From positions 102,136 to 166,135 of the forward strand of contig PGYA01000009.1 in NCBI GenBank assembly GCA_002839435.1: 64,000 nucleotides of DNA, in the 5' to 3' direction. Positions within the stretch are counted from its first letter, which is position 1. Each line of letters starts with the position of its first letter. The translations under genes and the position numbers were made by a program. This document shows, piece after piece, positions 30,359 through 40,260 of the stretch. Origin of the DNA: Candidatus Riflebacteria bacterium HGW-Riflebacteria-2. Its GTDB lineage: Bacteria; Muiribacteriota; Ozemobacteria; Ozemobacterales; Ozemobacteraceae. Below the pieces are notes generated by a model, which was given only the letters and a program-made list of their open reading frames with translations, had not been told where the DNA came from and did not search any database.

Positions 30359-32026
30359 TCAAGACGCTTGAACCGGTTGCCGGTAAGCTGGTGCCCAGAG
30401 ATGTTTTTTATATGCGGCCTCAATCTGGTCGGCCGTCTTTAATTCAGCATTGCCAGAATTCGCAGCTTCTTCGGCAACAGCTATGGCTACAGCTTTACTG
30501 ATTTGGAGTATGTTGGAAAAGTCTGGCAGTAGTGCGCAGCAATCGCCAGTCTTTTGCGTAAAGCGCGAAAGGGCTGCGCTGCCGGCAAGCAGCATTGAAT
30601 CAGACAGTTGCGTTGCCTGAGAAATCAGCATGCCAAGACCGATTCCCGGGAAAACCAGAGCGTTGTTGCACTGTGCGACCTTGATCTTTTTGCTCTGCCA
30701 GCTTGCTGGAGAAAAAGGACTGCCGGTTGCAATCAATGCCCGGCCTTCTGTTGCGGCCAATATTCGCTCAGGTGTGGCTTCAGCCTTAATGGTGGGGTTT
30801 GACAAAGGCATGATGATCGGATAGTGGCAGTTTCTCGACATTTCAGCGAGGACGTCATCGGTAAAGGCTCCGGCTTGTGCAGAGCAGCCGATAAGCACTG
30901 TTGGACGTGCGTTCTTTACGACATCGATCAGACTTATGCGGTCAGGACTTCTGTTGATCCAGCCGGACAACCTGTCTGTCGCAACTGCATATGGCTGTTG
31001 AAACGGCATTATGTTGTGCGAATTTTCGATTAACAGGCCTTCGCGGTCGATCAGGTAAAAGCGCTGGCGCATCTCTGTCGGATCACAATTTTGTGATTTC
31101 GCCAGAGCGAGACAGATCTGGTCAGCAATGCCGCAACCAGCGGTGCCGGCTCCGAAGATGCAAAATCTGTGCTGGTCTGCGGGCAGCCCGGAACGTGCCA
31201 TGCCGGCAAGTACTGCCGCAAGGGCTACCGAGCCAGTTCCCTGGATATCGTCGTTGAAAGACTGGTGTGATTCGCGGTAGCGGTCGAGCACGCAACGGGC
31301 GTTGTCTCTGCCGAAGTCTTCCCAGTGTAGAAATGATCGCGGCAAGCGCTTTTTGAAAGCGGTGACAAATTCATCGATGAAGTCGAGGTATTCCTGGCCG
31401 CTGGCGCGTGGTTGGCGCAGGCCAAGATAGAGCGGGTCAGTCAGCAGTTCCTGATTGTTGGTGCCGACGTCGAGTTGAACCGGCAGCGTGCGATGCGGAT
31501 TTACGCCACCGCACAGCGTATACACCATGAGTTTGCCAATGGCAATGTTCAGGCCGCCGATTCCCCAGTCGCCTATGCCAAGGATGCCTTCACCATCTGT
31601 TACCACGGCGATATCGAGCTGCTCAGGATCGATTGTCGCCATGATTTCTTCGATGCGGCCGCGGTCGGTAAGTGAAATGACCAGGCCATGCGGTTGCACA
31701 AAATTTCGGCTGAACTGTTTTACGGCATCGCCAATGGTGGGCGTGTAGACAATCGGCAGCATTTCTTCAAGATGAGAGCTGACTAGGTAGTAGAACAGGG
31801 TGACATTTGTCGAAAATAAACGGTTTAGAAAGAGATTTTTTTCGAGATCGCCCGAGCTGGCACCATACTGAATATAGGCTCTGAACGCCTGCTCTTCTAT
31901 GGTTTCGACGCGCGGTGGCAATAGCCCAATCAGGCCAAATTTTTCTCTTTCAGTATGCGAAAACGCGGTTCCCTTATTTAAAAGGGGATTATTGAGCAGA
32001 TTAGTTCCGTGTTTCGCGTTAGTCAT
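30359..32026 (-). CDS. NAD-dependent malic enzyme (malate dehydrogenase, decarboxylating)
   Basis: YTPTIGDAVKQFSRNFVQPHGL, VTDGEGILGIGDWGIGGLNIAIGKL, FNDDIQGTGSVALAAVLAG, IFGAGTAGCGIADQI. Confidence 0.92.
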   Translation of the reverse strand: MTNAKHGTNLLNNPLLNKGTAFSHTEREKFGLIGLLPPRVETIEEQAFRAYIQYGASSGDLEKNLFLNRLFSTNVTLFYYLVSSHLEEMLPIVYTPTIGDAVKQFSRNFVQPHGLVISLTDRGRIEEIMATIDPEQLDIAVVTDGEGILGIGDWGIGGLNIAIGKLMVYTLCGGVNPHRTLPVQLDVGTNNQELLTDPLYLGLRQPRASGQEYLDFIDEFVTAFKKRLPRSFLHWEDFGRDNARCVLDRYRESHQSFNDDIQGTGSVALAAVLAGMARSGLPADQHRFCIFGAGTAGCGIADQICLALAKSQNCDPTEMRQRFYLIDREGLLIENSHNIMPFQQPYAVATDRLSGWINRSPDRISLIDVVKNARPTVLIGCSAQAGAFTDDVLAEMSRNCHYPIIMPLSNPTIKAEATPERILAATEGRALIATGSPFSPASWQSKKIKVAQCNNALVFPGIGLGMLISQATQLSDSMLLAGSAALSRFTQKTGDCCALLPDFSNILQISKAVAIAVAEEAANSGNAELKTADQIEAAYKKHLWAPAYRQPVQAS

Positions 32027-32156
32027 GTATCTCCTTGCTGTTGTGTTCAGTCATTATCAAAACTCGTAGCAGGGAGATGATAAACCAAGATCAGAAAAAA
32101 TAAAAGGGCAGGGGAGCTTGGCTCTCTCCCCTGCCAGGGCTTTGGATGTCGAGCTA

Positions 32157-32984
32157 CTATTCTGCGGTCTTTTGCTGCTGCGGAGCTTCTGCAAGGCATT
32201 TGCTTTCAATGCTCAGGGTCTGGGCTTTGACGAGAAATCCGAGAAAGCCGTCGGCAACGCTGTCTTGTTGTGGGTTTGGCTGGTAGTGGTAGAGCCACAT
32301 TTTAGCTTTGATGTGATCTGGAAGTGTGCTGAGATCTTCGTAGTGAGCGTGAACTCCAGATTTGAAAGGCGAAGTTTCGCAGTCGTGCAGAATCAGGTCG
32401 CACTGTTCGTAGAATTTCCGCATCTGGTAGGGCGCAAACTGCGTGTCGGTGGTCAGAAAGACCTTGTGATCGCTGCCGATTTCCTGAATGATAAGTCCAT
32501 AGCTGTGCTGAATCTGCATGCCGCTGACGACATGCACGGTCTGAACCGGCGTGAAGCGGATGTTTTCCCAGACGAATGAGTTGTTGATGCGAACTGGATG
32601 GCATTCGAAGAAGTCGGTAAGATTGGCGATCTTGCCCTCGAGGGTTTCCAGGCCGCCGCGCAGACTTTTGTTCCACAGGTCAGACATCAACGATTGAATG
32701 CCGAACAGCATGGGGCGCTTGAACCCGGGGTTGAAGTAGGTCACCAGGGCCAGCCACTCCAGCGAACCTATATGGTCTGCATGCAGGTGCGAAATGTAGA
32801 CGCCATCGATCTCGCGGCCAATGTTGGAATTGTTTATGCCAAGCTCTTCAAGCGCGAACTGAGCATGGCTGCCGCAGTCGATCAGCAGCTTTTTCCCTGA
32901 ACCGGAAATGACCAGAGCATTTGACTGATAGTAGTCGCGGGTGGTGAAGGCGCTGCCAACACCGATGAATTGAATTTTGTACAT
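32157..32984 (-). CDS. MBL-fold metallo-hydrolase (RNase Z-like)
   Basis: FIGVGSAFTTRDYYQSN, ISHLHADHIGSLEWL. Confidence 0.85.
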   Translation of the reverse strand: MYKIQFIGVGSAFTTRDYYQSNALVISGSGKKLLIDCGSHAQFALEELGINNSNIGREIDGVYISHLHADHIGSLEWLALVTYFNPGFKRPMLFGIQSLMSDLWNKSLRGGLETLEGKIANLTDFFECHPVRINNSFVWENIRFTPVQTVHVVSGMQIQHSYGLIIQEIGSDHKVFLTTDTQFAPYQMRKFYEQCDLILHDCETSPFKSGVHAHYEDLSTLPDHIKAKMWLYHYQPNPQQDSVADGFLGFLVKAQTLSIESKCLAEAPQQQKTAE

Positions 32985-33355
32985 GATGGACTCCTTTTTT
33001 TATGGCAACATACTGCTGCCTGATACTGGTTGATCGGGCAAGTCAAGAAGGAGCCGACATCATAGGTCTGACCGATCGACTGCGAACTCAAGCCCAGGCG
33101 GCCGGGTTGCCGGCGTCGCGTGAGCAGAAGTCGTGTGCGACCAGGACGAGTACGATATCGCCACATTGCAGACAGCTGAGGCTGTCTTATGTCTAAAATT
33201 ATTACAGCAATTAAAGTGCCAGCTTGCGGCTGTTGGCGAAACCTTGGTTAAAAGCGGATAATAACAATTTGACATGTGTTTGTGTGCGCCAATTTTGTCG
33301 CGGCGGGTGACTGGGTTGCCTGTTGAGCTTTTTTAGAACAAGCTTTAGAAAAGCA

Positions 33356-33382
33356 ACAGCTGCCACAATTCGTGGCAGCTGT
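33356..33382 (-). terminator. hairpin downstream of the DUF4105-like gene
   Basis: ACAGCTGCCAC-AATTC-GTGGCAGCTGT. Confidence 0.6.
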
Positions 33383-33433
33383 AAAGATAGAAGTTTCAGA
33401 TTATGCCAGGCAGGGGTGGCGTTTTCTGGCGGT

Positions 33434-34504
33434 TTAGAGTCCTTGTTCTTGAATGGAGAGATGCGAAGTTTTGTAGTCGAACTTCTTCATCTCGTTCTTC
33501 AGAATTCCCTTTTTGATAAGCATCTTGGGCACGGCTACCGGAACGGTGGCTTTGAGATTGTAAACCATATTAGGCAGCCACCACATGTTTACTTTGCGTT
33601 TTGCTTCGAGAACCCGGTTGAGCATTACTACAAGATTGTTGGTGCAGTTGTTGGTTACCGTATTGTAATACTCGCCTTCGCGATTAACTGAAGCATATTT
33701 TACACATTCTTCGACCAGTTTTTTCTTCTGGTCATGCGTCAGAATGGCGGGGTAGAGAATGATTTCTTCTTTGCGCACCTTGATCTCTTCCATGTAATCT
33801 TCGTATGAAGTTAGTATCCATGAAGATCCAAACATGTTCTTGAGGCCATCGGTGAGCGAAAACTTCTGGTTAACCCTTTGCCAGGCTTCGATTGTCAGTA
33901 TCAAGCCCTGCGTCTGCTCGTTCTTTGTTGTTATAATAGCATCTGGTTTGAAGGTGAAGATCATAAGCGCATGTGCGGCAATAAATTTGGGTTTGAAAGG
34001 CTTAAGGCAAAAATAGACGTTATCGACAAGTTCAGGTTTGAGCCGGATTGTTCTGAAGAGATGTTCTGCCAGACCGGGGTCGGCAAGGTTGCTTTGCCCT
34101 GGCTTCTGCCCCCAGCGAATGTTGTCTATTGTCATGACACCGTTCGAATATGAAACCATCTTAGCCGGGCGCTGTCTCTGTTTTAATGGTGGCAGCACCA
34201 CCTGTGCCGCATCGATCGGCTTCTTCTGAATCTTTTTTACTTTCAGTGTATTCAGTATGTCTGCCTGTCTTATCGAGCCTTCAATAACAACATTTTGATT
34301 CTCGAATTTTGCCAGATCCCTGCTGGAGATGCCAGTAATCCGGAAAACTCTACCGTCAACGGTAGTCAATTTCCCCTGGTCTTCCCAGAGCGAAATTACG
34401 CCCTCGAGGGTGTAGTTGACCTGTGCGACAGCAGGATGGCAGGCGAGCAGGCAGAAGACCAGAACCGCAATGGCCAGCGACCTTATTGTATTTATGCGTT
34501 TCAT
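33434..34504 (-). CDS. DUF4105-like secreted protein
   Basis: Signal peptide; YYNTVTNNCTNNLVVMLNRV resembling the Cys motif of DUF4105-type proteins. Confidence 0.5.
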   Translation of the reverse strand: MKRINTIRSLAIAVLVFCLLACHPAVAQVNYTLEGVISLWEDQGKLTTVDGRVFRITGISSRDLAKFENQNVVIEGSIRQADILNTLKVKKIQKKPIDAAQVVLPPLKQRQRPAKMVSYSNGVMTIDNIRWGQKPGQSNLADPGLAEHLFRTIRLKPELVDNVYFCLKPFKPKFIAAHALMIFTFKPDAIITTKNEQTQGLILTIEAWQRVNQKFSLTDGLKNMFGSSWILTSYEDYMEEIKVRKEEIILYPAILTHDQKKKLVEECVKYASVNREGEYYNTVTNNCTNNLVVMLNRVLEAKRKVNMWWLPNMVYNLKATVPVAVPKMLIKKGILKNEMKKFDYKTSHLSIQEQGL

Positions 34505-34571
34505 CTATTTCCTCCTGATGGTTTACTTACGGGAGCCGAAAAGAAATAGTAACAGAAGTTTCATCTAAAGA

Positions 34572-34607
34572 AAAACAGCGCCATGATTAGTTTTCATGGC
34601 GCTGTTT
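34572..34607 (-). terminator. Rho-independent terminator
   Basis: AAACAGCGCCATGA...TCATGGCGCTGTTT with T-run on the minus strand. Confidence 0.75.
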
Positions 34608-34621
34608 GAGTATATCATCTT

Positions 34622-35173
34622 TTATCTTACCGGAACCACAGAAGTAGGAAGACGTGGTGGTGACACGCGGGTGCGGATATAGCCCCAGTTGCCGCTGAAG
34701 AACCCGGCAAGCAAGGCGCCGAGACCGATGGCTACAGGAGCCGCAATGATAGCGCCGACAGCAGAGCCGGTGCGATGACCGTTGTTGTAACTCTGATTGC
34801 TCTGACTGCTACTGTTGCCCATGCCTTCGACCATGCGCATGGCGCAGCCGATGTGGCCCAGTGCTTCATTTCTGTTGTTCCAGAGGATTTCGCTTTTTGC
34901 CTTGTCGATTACGCGGGTAATCTTGCGAACGTTGAATCTGGAACAGGCGTTTCTTTTCAGAAGTCTCTCAGCATGGCTGAGGAACGGGCGGGCATTCTGC
35001 ATTTCAGTGTAAAAACTGCCACTGTTAACTATGTTGTAAGCGGTATTAAGATCGGTATAAACGCGGTTTATAACGCCGCAGCTGCCTTCACCGGCATAAA
35101 CCTGGGTAAAACATGAAAAAACGAAGGAACAGAGAAGAATCATAGAAAGAACTTTTGAGTATTTGCGTTTCAT
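34622..35173 (-). CDS. hypothetical secreted protein
   Basis: Start reset to MKRKYSKVLSMILLCSFVFSCFTQVYAG (RBS GAGG); Gly/Ala-rich AVGAIIAAPVAIGLGALLAGFF segment. Confidence 0.55.
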   Translation of the reverse strand: MKRKYSKVLSMILLCSFVFSCFTQVYAGEGSCGVINRVYTDLNTAYNIVNSGSFYTEMQNARPFLSHAERLLKRNACSRFNVRKITRVIDKAKSEILWNNRNEALGHIGCAMRMVEGMGNSSSQSNQSYNNGHRTGSAVGAIIAAPVAIGLGALLAGFFSGNWGYIRTRVSPPRLPTSVVPVR

Positions 35174-35515
35174 AGTTGCCTCAAACTCCATTAAATTTGA
35201 TTTTGGCATCTTCTGAGCGGGGTTGCCGACCCGCCTGGCTGTTGTGATACCTGGTCATACTCTGTTCCTCATACTTCGTGTCAGCAAGCAGCAACAGCAT
35301 AAACGCAAAAACCGTGCCAGTCTGGCGGGTTCGACCAGGGACGCTCTTACCTGGCTTGTTGTCAGGTGCCCTATCTAGTTTTTTGCTCATAAATTTTGTG
35401 CATTTGCAAAAAACCGATGAATTTTAATCAGCCGGCTGCAGAATTTTTAACAAAACCCCCGTCTTTTGCTTTTACCCTGTGGTGTTTTGCATAAAGTCTG
35501 GTGTAAAATATCGCC

Positions 35516-36304
35516 ATGAAAATATATGTTTGCATAAAACAGGTTCCTGATACTACCAAGGTCGATATTGACCCTGAAACCATGACGCTCAAGCGTGGCG
35601 GCATCGACAGCAAGATCAATCCGTTCGATCTCTATGCTATAGAAACTGCCGTTAAGCTCAAGGAAGCGCATGCGGCAACTGTTTGCGCGATCAGTATGGG
35701 ACCGCAACAAAGTGAGGCAGCTATTCGCGAGAGCTATATGCTCGGCGTTGACGAGGGAGTGTTGCTGAGCGATCGCAATTTTGCCGGTGCTGATGTGTTG
35801 GCCACATCCTATGCGCTTTCGCAGGGAATTCTTTCCCTCGGTATGCCGGATATGATTATCTGCGGGCAGCAGACGACCGATGGTGATACCGCCCAGGTTG
35901 GTCCTGAAATTGCCGAGTTTCTTGATATTCCACATGTCGCCTGGGTTCGCCGCATAGTTGATTCTGACGAAACTGGCATAACCGTCGAAATGGATATGCC
36001 TGAGACTGTCGAAGTTGTGCGAATCAGCTATCCCTGTCTGATAACTGTTGAGAAGGGCGTTTTTCAGCCGCGCCTTCCCTCTTTTAAACTTAAGATGGCT
36101 ACCAGAGAGCGGCCGATCCGGCGTCTCACGTTGGCCGACCTTCCCGACAGCGAACCTCTGCGCTATGGTCTTAAAGGCTCGCCAACTCAGGTTATCAGAG
36201 TATTCCCGCCGCAGAACTCTTCGCAGAGAGAAACCTGGAACGACTCTCCCGAAGTATTGTCTGAAAAGCTTTATTCAAGACTTAACGAGCTGAAATTTTT
36301 ATGA
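35516..36304 (+). CDS. etfB: electron transfer flavoprotein beta subunit
   Basis: MKIYVCIKQVPDTTKVDIDPETMTLKRGGIDSKINPFDLYAIETAVKLKE, GQQTTDGDTAQVGPEIAEFL. Confidence 0.93.
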   Translation: MKIYVCIKQVPDTTKVDIDPETMTLKRGGIDSKINPFDLYAIETAVKLKEAHAATVCAISMGPQQSEAAIRESYMLGVDEGVLLSDRNFAGADVLATSYALSQGILSLGMPDMIICGQQTTDGDTAQVGPEIAEFLDIPHVAWVRRIVDSDETGITVEMDMPETVEVVRISYPCLITVEKGVFQPRLPSFKLKMATRERPIRRLTLADLPDSEPLRYGLKGSPTQVIRVFPPQNSSQRETWNDSPEVLSEKLYSRLNELKFL

Positions 36305-37491
36305 GCAGTATAAAGATTCTTCCATTTTCAGGTCAGAATATTGATGAATTACTGGCGCTGTGTCCGTTCAACGCAATCGAGAAATGTGGCGATGGCATAG
36401 ATATCAACGCTGGTTGCCGCATGTGCCGCATCTGTCTCAAGCGCCGTCCCGACATTTTCGTGTTGGCAGAGCATCAGCCAAAAGCGACGGTTAACAAAAG
36501 TGACTGGCGGGGAATTGCGGTTTATGTCGAGCATTTTAACAGTGCAATTCACCCGGTAAGTTTCGAACTTGTCGGCAAGGCGCGCGAACTGGCAGACAAG
36601 ACCGGTCAGCCCGTTTTCTGTCTGTTGATCGGCGAACAGGTAAAGTCGCTTACTGCTGAAATCCTCGAATACGGCGTCGATAAAGTCTATGTTTATGACC
36701 GCCCCGAACTGAAACATTTTAAAATCGAGCCTTATACTGCGGTTTTTGAAGATTTTATCAACCGCGTCAGGCCCTCCGGTATTCTTGTTGGGGGCACCTC
36801 GCTTGGTCGTTCGCTCGCTCCCCGCGTGGCCGCCCGTTTCCGCACTGGCCTCACAGCTGACTGCACTATTCTAGATATCAATGAAAACACTGATATTGAC
36901 CAGATCAGACCGGCATACGGTGGCAACATTATGGCACATATCCAGACGCCAAACCACCGTCCGCAGTTCGCTACGGTGCGCTACAAGATTTTCAACGCGC
37001 CTGCCCGCCGCCAGCCGACCGGAACGGCTGAGTTCTGCGATATCGCACCAGAAAGGCTCAAATCAGCGATAGAAATATTGGAAATAAGGCCTAAAGAAAA
37101 AGTGCGCTCGATTGAAGATGCCGAAACCATAGTTGTCGCTGGCAAGGGCATCAAAAAAGAGGCTGATCTGCAGATGATTTACGAGCTGGCCGATGCTCTC
37201 GATGCCATGACCGCCGGTACCCGGCCGCTGATCGAGCAAGGCTGGTTTGACCCGCGTCTGCAGATAGGGTTGAGTGGTCGCACGGTTAAGCCGAAATTGA
37301 TCATTACCTGTGGCGTGTCAGGTTCTGTGCAGTTTGCCGCCGGTATGCAGGGCGCCGAGAATATTATAGCCATCAACAATGACCCGATTGCCGCTATTTT
37401 TAACATAGCTCATTCGGCGGTAATTGGCGATATCTACCAGATAGTGCCGGCCCTGCTCGGAAAAATCAGAAGAGGTGCTTCGTCGCAATGA
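36301..37491 (+). CDS. etfA: electron transfer flavoprotein alpha subunit with N-terminal ferredoxin-like Cys motif
   Basis: N-terminal [10 protein letters not shown]...[14 protein letters not shown]-terminal FAD site [40 protein letters not shown]. Confidence 0.93.
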   Translation: MSSIKILPFSGQNIDELLALCPFNAIEKCGDGIDINAGCRMCRICLKRRPDIFVLAEHQPKATVNKSDWRGIAVYVEHFNSAIHPVSFELVGKARELADKTGQPVFCLLIGEQVKSLTAEILEYGVDKVYVYDRPELKHFKIEPYTAVFEDFINRVRPSGILVGGTSLGRSLAPRVAARFRTGLTADCTILDINENTDIDQIRPAYGGNIMAHIQTPNHRPQFATVRYKIFNAPARRQPTGTAEFCDIAPERLKSAIEILEIRPKEKVRSIEDAETIVVAGKGIKKEADLQMIYELADALDAMTAGTRPLIEQGWFDPRLQIGLSGRTVKPKLIITCGVSGSVQFAAGMQGAENIIAINNDPIAAIFNIAHSAVIGDIYQIVPALLGKIRRGASSQ

Positions 37492-38882
37492 GTTACAAAC
37501 AGCTTACCCAGGAAGACATCGATTACATCGCCTCGGTCTGTGGAAAAGAAAATATGGTGGTTGGCGCTTCCATTCATGAGGATTTCAGCCATGATGAGCT
37601 TGGCGACCTGCACCGGTCACCGGAACTGCTGGTCAGCCCCGGAAATGCACCTGAGATTTCGGCCATTCTCAAATATGCCAATGAAAAGCGAATTGCCGTA
37701 ACGCCGCGTGGACAGGGAACCGGACTGGTTGGAGGTGCTGTTGCCCTGCATGGCGGCATCATGATCAGTACTGCCCGCATGAATAAAATTCTCGAACTCG
37801 ACCAGAATAATCTCACGCTCACGGTCGAGCCAGGCGTCCTGCTAATGGAAATTGCGGCCTATGTAGAACAGTTCGATCTTTTTTATCCGCCCGACCCCGG
37901 TGAAAAGAGCGCATCGATTGGCGGTAATATCAGCACCAATGCCGGCGGCATGCGTGCGGTAAAATATGGGGTGACCCGTGATTACATCAGGGCTGTCGAA
38001 GTGGTTCTGCCAGGCGGCGAAATTACCTGGTTCGGCGGCAAGATTGTTAAGAACAGCTCAGGTTATAGTCTCAAGGATCTTATCGTAGGTTCAGAGGGAA
38101 CGCTTGGTTTCGTTACCAGAGCGATTTTGCGTCTACTGCCAAAACCGGCGAAGGCGATCAGTCTGCTTGTGCCTTTTCCCAGCCTCGATCGGGCCATCGA
38201 AACGGTCCCGCTGATCATTCAGTCGAAAGCAGTGCCGACGGCGATTGAATATATGGAGCGCGCGGTTATCGAGAATTCCGAGGATTTTCTCGGTAAGAAG
38301 TTTCCCGACTCATCGGCTGATGCCTATCTGCTGCTGACCTTCGATGGCAATACGCGTGAAGACATCGAGAAGGACTACGAGAAGGTTGCACATATCTGTC
38401 TCGACCAGGGCGCCCTCGATATTTTGATTTCAGACACCCAGGAGCGCCAGGAGATGATCTGGTCGGCGCGTGGGGCTTTTCTTGAGGCGATCAAGGCATC
38501 GACCAGCGAGATGGACGAATGCGATGTTGTGGTGCCGCGCAACCGGGTTGCCGAGTTCGTTAAGTTCACCAGGCAGATCGAGGCTGAAGAGTCGATTCGC
38601 ATTCGCAGTTTCGGCCATGCCGGCGATGGGAACCTGCATGTATACCTGTTGCGCGACGATCTTAGCCGCGAAGTTTACCGTGAACGACTGCAAAAAAGCT
38701 TTGAACGACTGTATCGCAAGGCAGGTGAACTGGGCGGGCAGGTTTCCGGCGAACATGGCATAGGCTTCGCCAAGCGGCTTTATCTCGAAGAAATCGCGGG
38801 TGATGTTCAGCTGCATCTGATGCGCCAGATTAAGCTGGCATTTGACCCCAACAATATACTCAACCCCGGAAAAGTCATCTGA
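37488..38882 (+). CDS. FAD-binding oxidase, GlcD/D-lactate dehydrogenase-type
   Basis: [74 protein letters not shown]. Confidence 0.92.
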   Translation: MSYKQLTQEDIDYIASVCGKENMVVGASIHEDFSHDELGDLHRSPELLVSPGNAPEISAILKYANEKRIAVTPRGQGTGLVGGAVALHGGIMISTARMNKILELDQNNLTLTVEPGVLLMEIAAYVEQFDLFYPPDPGEKSASIGGNISTNAGGMRAVKYGVTRDYIRAVEVVLPGGEITWFGGKIVKNSSGYSLKDLIVGSEGTLGFVTRAILRLLPKPAKAISLLVPFPSLDRAIETVPLIIQSKAVPTAIEYMERAVIENSEDFLGKKFPDSSADAYLLLTFDGNTREDIEKDYEKVAHICLDQGALDILISDTQERQEMIWSARGAFLEAIKASTSEMDECDVVVPRNRVAEFVKFTRQIEAEESIRIRSFGHAGDGNLHVYLLRDDLSREVYRERLQKSFERLYRKAGELGGQVSGEHGIGFAKRLYLEEIAGDVQLHLMRQIKLAFDPNNILNPGKVI

Positions 38883-38917
38883 TTAAACTTTTAACAACGC
38901 CAGCTTTTTTAGCTTTC

Positions 38918-39856
38918 GTGCTGACGGCTGGCTTGCTCGCTTGTATACAGCAATTTTTGCCGTTGCCAATGCTTCTTTTTGAGCGGTATTGGCCAGGCAT
39001 GGGCTGGTTGCAGGTGCTGCTGATGGCACTATATTCGGCATTTCTGGCGGGCAGGTTCGCCGTTCCGGCTGATGCCGTTAACTGGCGGCCGCGTATCTGG
39101 CGATTATTTTCACTGGTATTTTTTGCGCAATTTTTTCTCGGTCTTGCTGGTTTTGAAAAGCTGCTGATGACCGGCAAACTGCATCTTCCGGTGCCGGCGT
39201 TTATTATTGCCGGGCCTCTTTATCGGGGCAGCGATTTTTTTATGCCGATTCTGTTCACAGTTACTGCGTTGCTGGTCGGGCCAGCCTGGTGCAGTTACCT
39301 CTGTTATGTAGGCGTATGGGATGACTGGTTCAGCAGAAGTCGCAGCGAACCAATTCAGCTGCCCGCCTATGCTCCAACAATAAGGATCATTTTATTGCTG
39401 TTCGTAATCGTAATGGCATTGATTTTACGTTATCTGAAAGTTGGATGGTTTGTGGCTTTATCGGCAGGGGCGTTATTTGGGCTGTTTGGCGTCGCGATAA
39501 TGGCTGCTCTTTCACGCCGAAATGGCGTAATGATACATTGTACCTGCTATTGCCCGATGGGATTAATCGGGAATTGGCTTGGTCGGCTTTCTTTATTTAG
39601 AATTAAAATTGGGGACAGTTGCACGGAATGTAATTTGTGTCGCACAAGCTGTCGATATAATGCGCTTAGCCCGTCAGACATAAAACTTCGCCGGCCCGGC
39701 TCAACCTGCACTTTATGCGGTGATTGCATCGCAGCCTGCCATTCCGGGCAGATCGGCTACCGTCTGCCTTTTTTGTTTACACAGTCTGCCAGAGCAGCTT
39801 TTCTTGTGCTGATAATTTCACTGCACGCAATCTTTCTGGCGGTCGCAAGAATTTAA
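38918..39856 (+). CDS. NapH/NosR-like membrane 4Fe-4S ferredoxin protein
   Basis: TM segments; CTCYCPMG; CTECNLCRTSC and CTLCGDCIAAC. Start uncertain: a non-ATG start a few codons upstream is possible. Confidence 0.8.
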   Translation: MLTAGLLACIQQFLPLPMLLFERYWPGMGWLQVLLMALYSAFLAGRFAVPADAVNWRPRIWRLFSLVFFAQFFLGLAGFEKLLMTGKLHLPVPAFIIAGPLYRGSDFFMPILFTVTALLVGPAWCSYLCYVGVWDDWFSRSRSEPIQLPAYAPTIRIILLLFVIVMALILRYLKVGWFVALSAGALFGLFGVAIMAALSRRNGVMIHCTCYCPMGLIGNWLGRLSLFRIKIGDSCTECNLCRTSCRYNALSPSDIKLRRPGSTCTLCGDCIAACHSGQIGYRLPFLFTQSARAAFLVLIISLHAIFLAVARI

Positions 39857-39960
39857 ATATTATTTTTTACTGTCGAGCCATTAACTGAAATCATTATGGT
39901 TCATTCGATAAAAGGGTATCTTGCCGACAAATACAGGCGCATAGGGCAAAAATAGAGTAA

Positions 39961-40086
39961 GGGTTCAGGCAGGTTTCTCATGCGCGGAAACTTCGAGCCA
40001 GGCAGCTTTGACGCAAAGACATGGCTTTACAAAATCAGCCTTCGCCTGGGGAGAGTTGTAGCGAATGAGATTCCGCCGAGAGCCCG
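39961..40086 (+). ncRNA. structured 5' leader RNA, candidate molybdenum-cofactor (Moco) riboswitch
   Basis: CTTCGAGCCAGGCAGC...GCAAAG...CGCCTGGGGAGAG with helix CCAGGC/GCCTGG enclosing hairpins CTTTG/CAAAG and GGCT/AGCC; upstream of a molybdoenzyme operon. Class assignment is from memory of the motif. Confidence 0.5.
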
Positions 40087-40260
40087 ATTTTAACAACACT
40101 TTTCGTAGTATGAAAGAAACGGATACCCATAATTATGATCAGCTCTCATTGGGTTTTATAATATTTTACGATAATTATTTATTAAAATGCTTGCATAAAA
40201 TAGTTGGTTGCTTTTACACTGAATAGCTGATTTTTAATAGCGTTTTATCAGGAGGAATGG

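Noticed and set aside
33002-33196. 64-aa plus ORF in the intergenic region
   Set aside because: No RBS, no recognisable family; treated as non-coding.
35321-35340. tRNA T-arm-like GGGTTCGACC
   Set aside because: The flanking bases do not form a 5-bp T stem and no acceptor or anticodon arms could be built.
35181-35390. 69-aa minus ORF upstream of the 34622-35173 gene
   Set aside because: Overlaps the start of the better-supported downstream gene, lacks a convincing RBS or family; more likely leader sequence.
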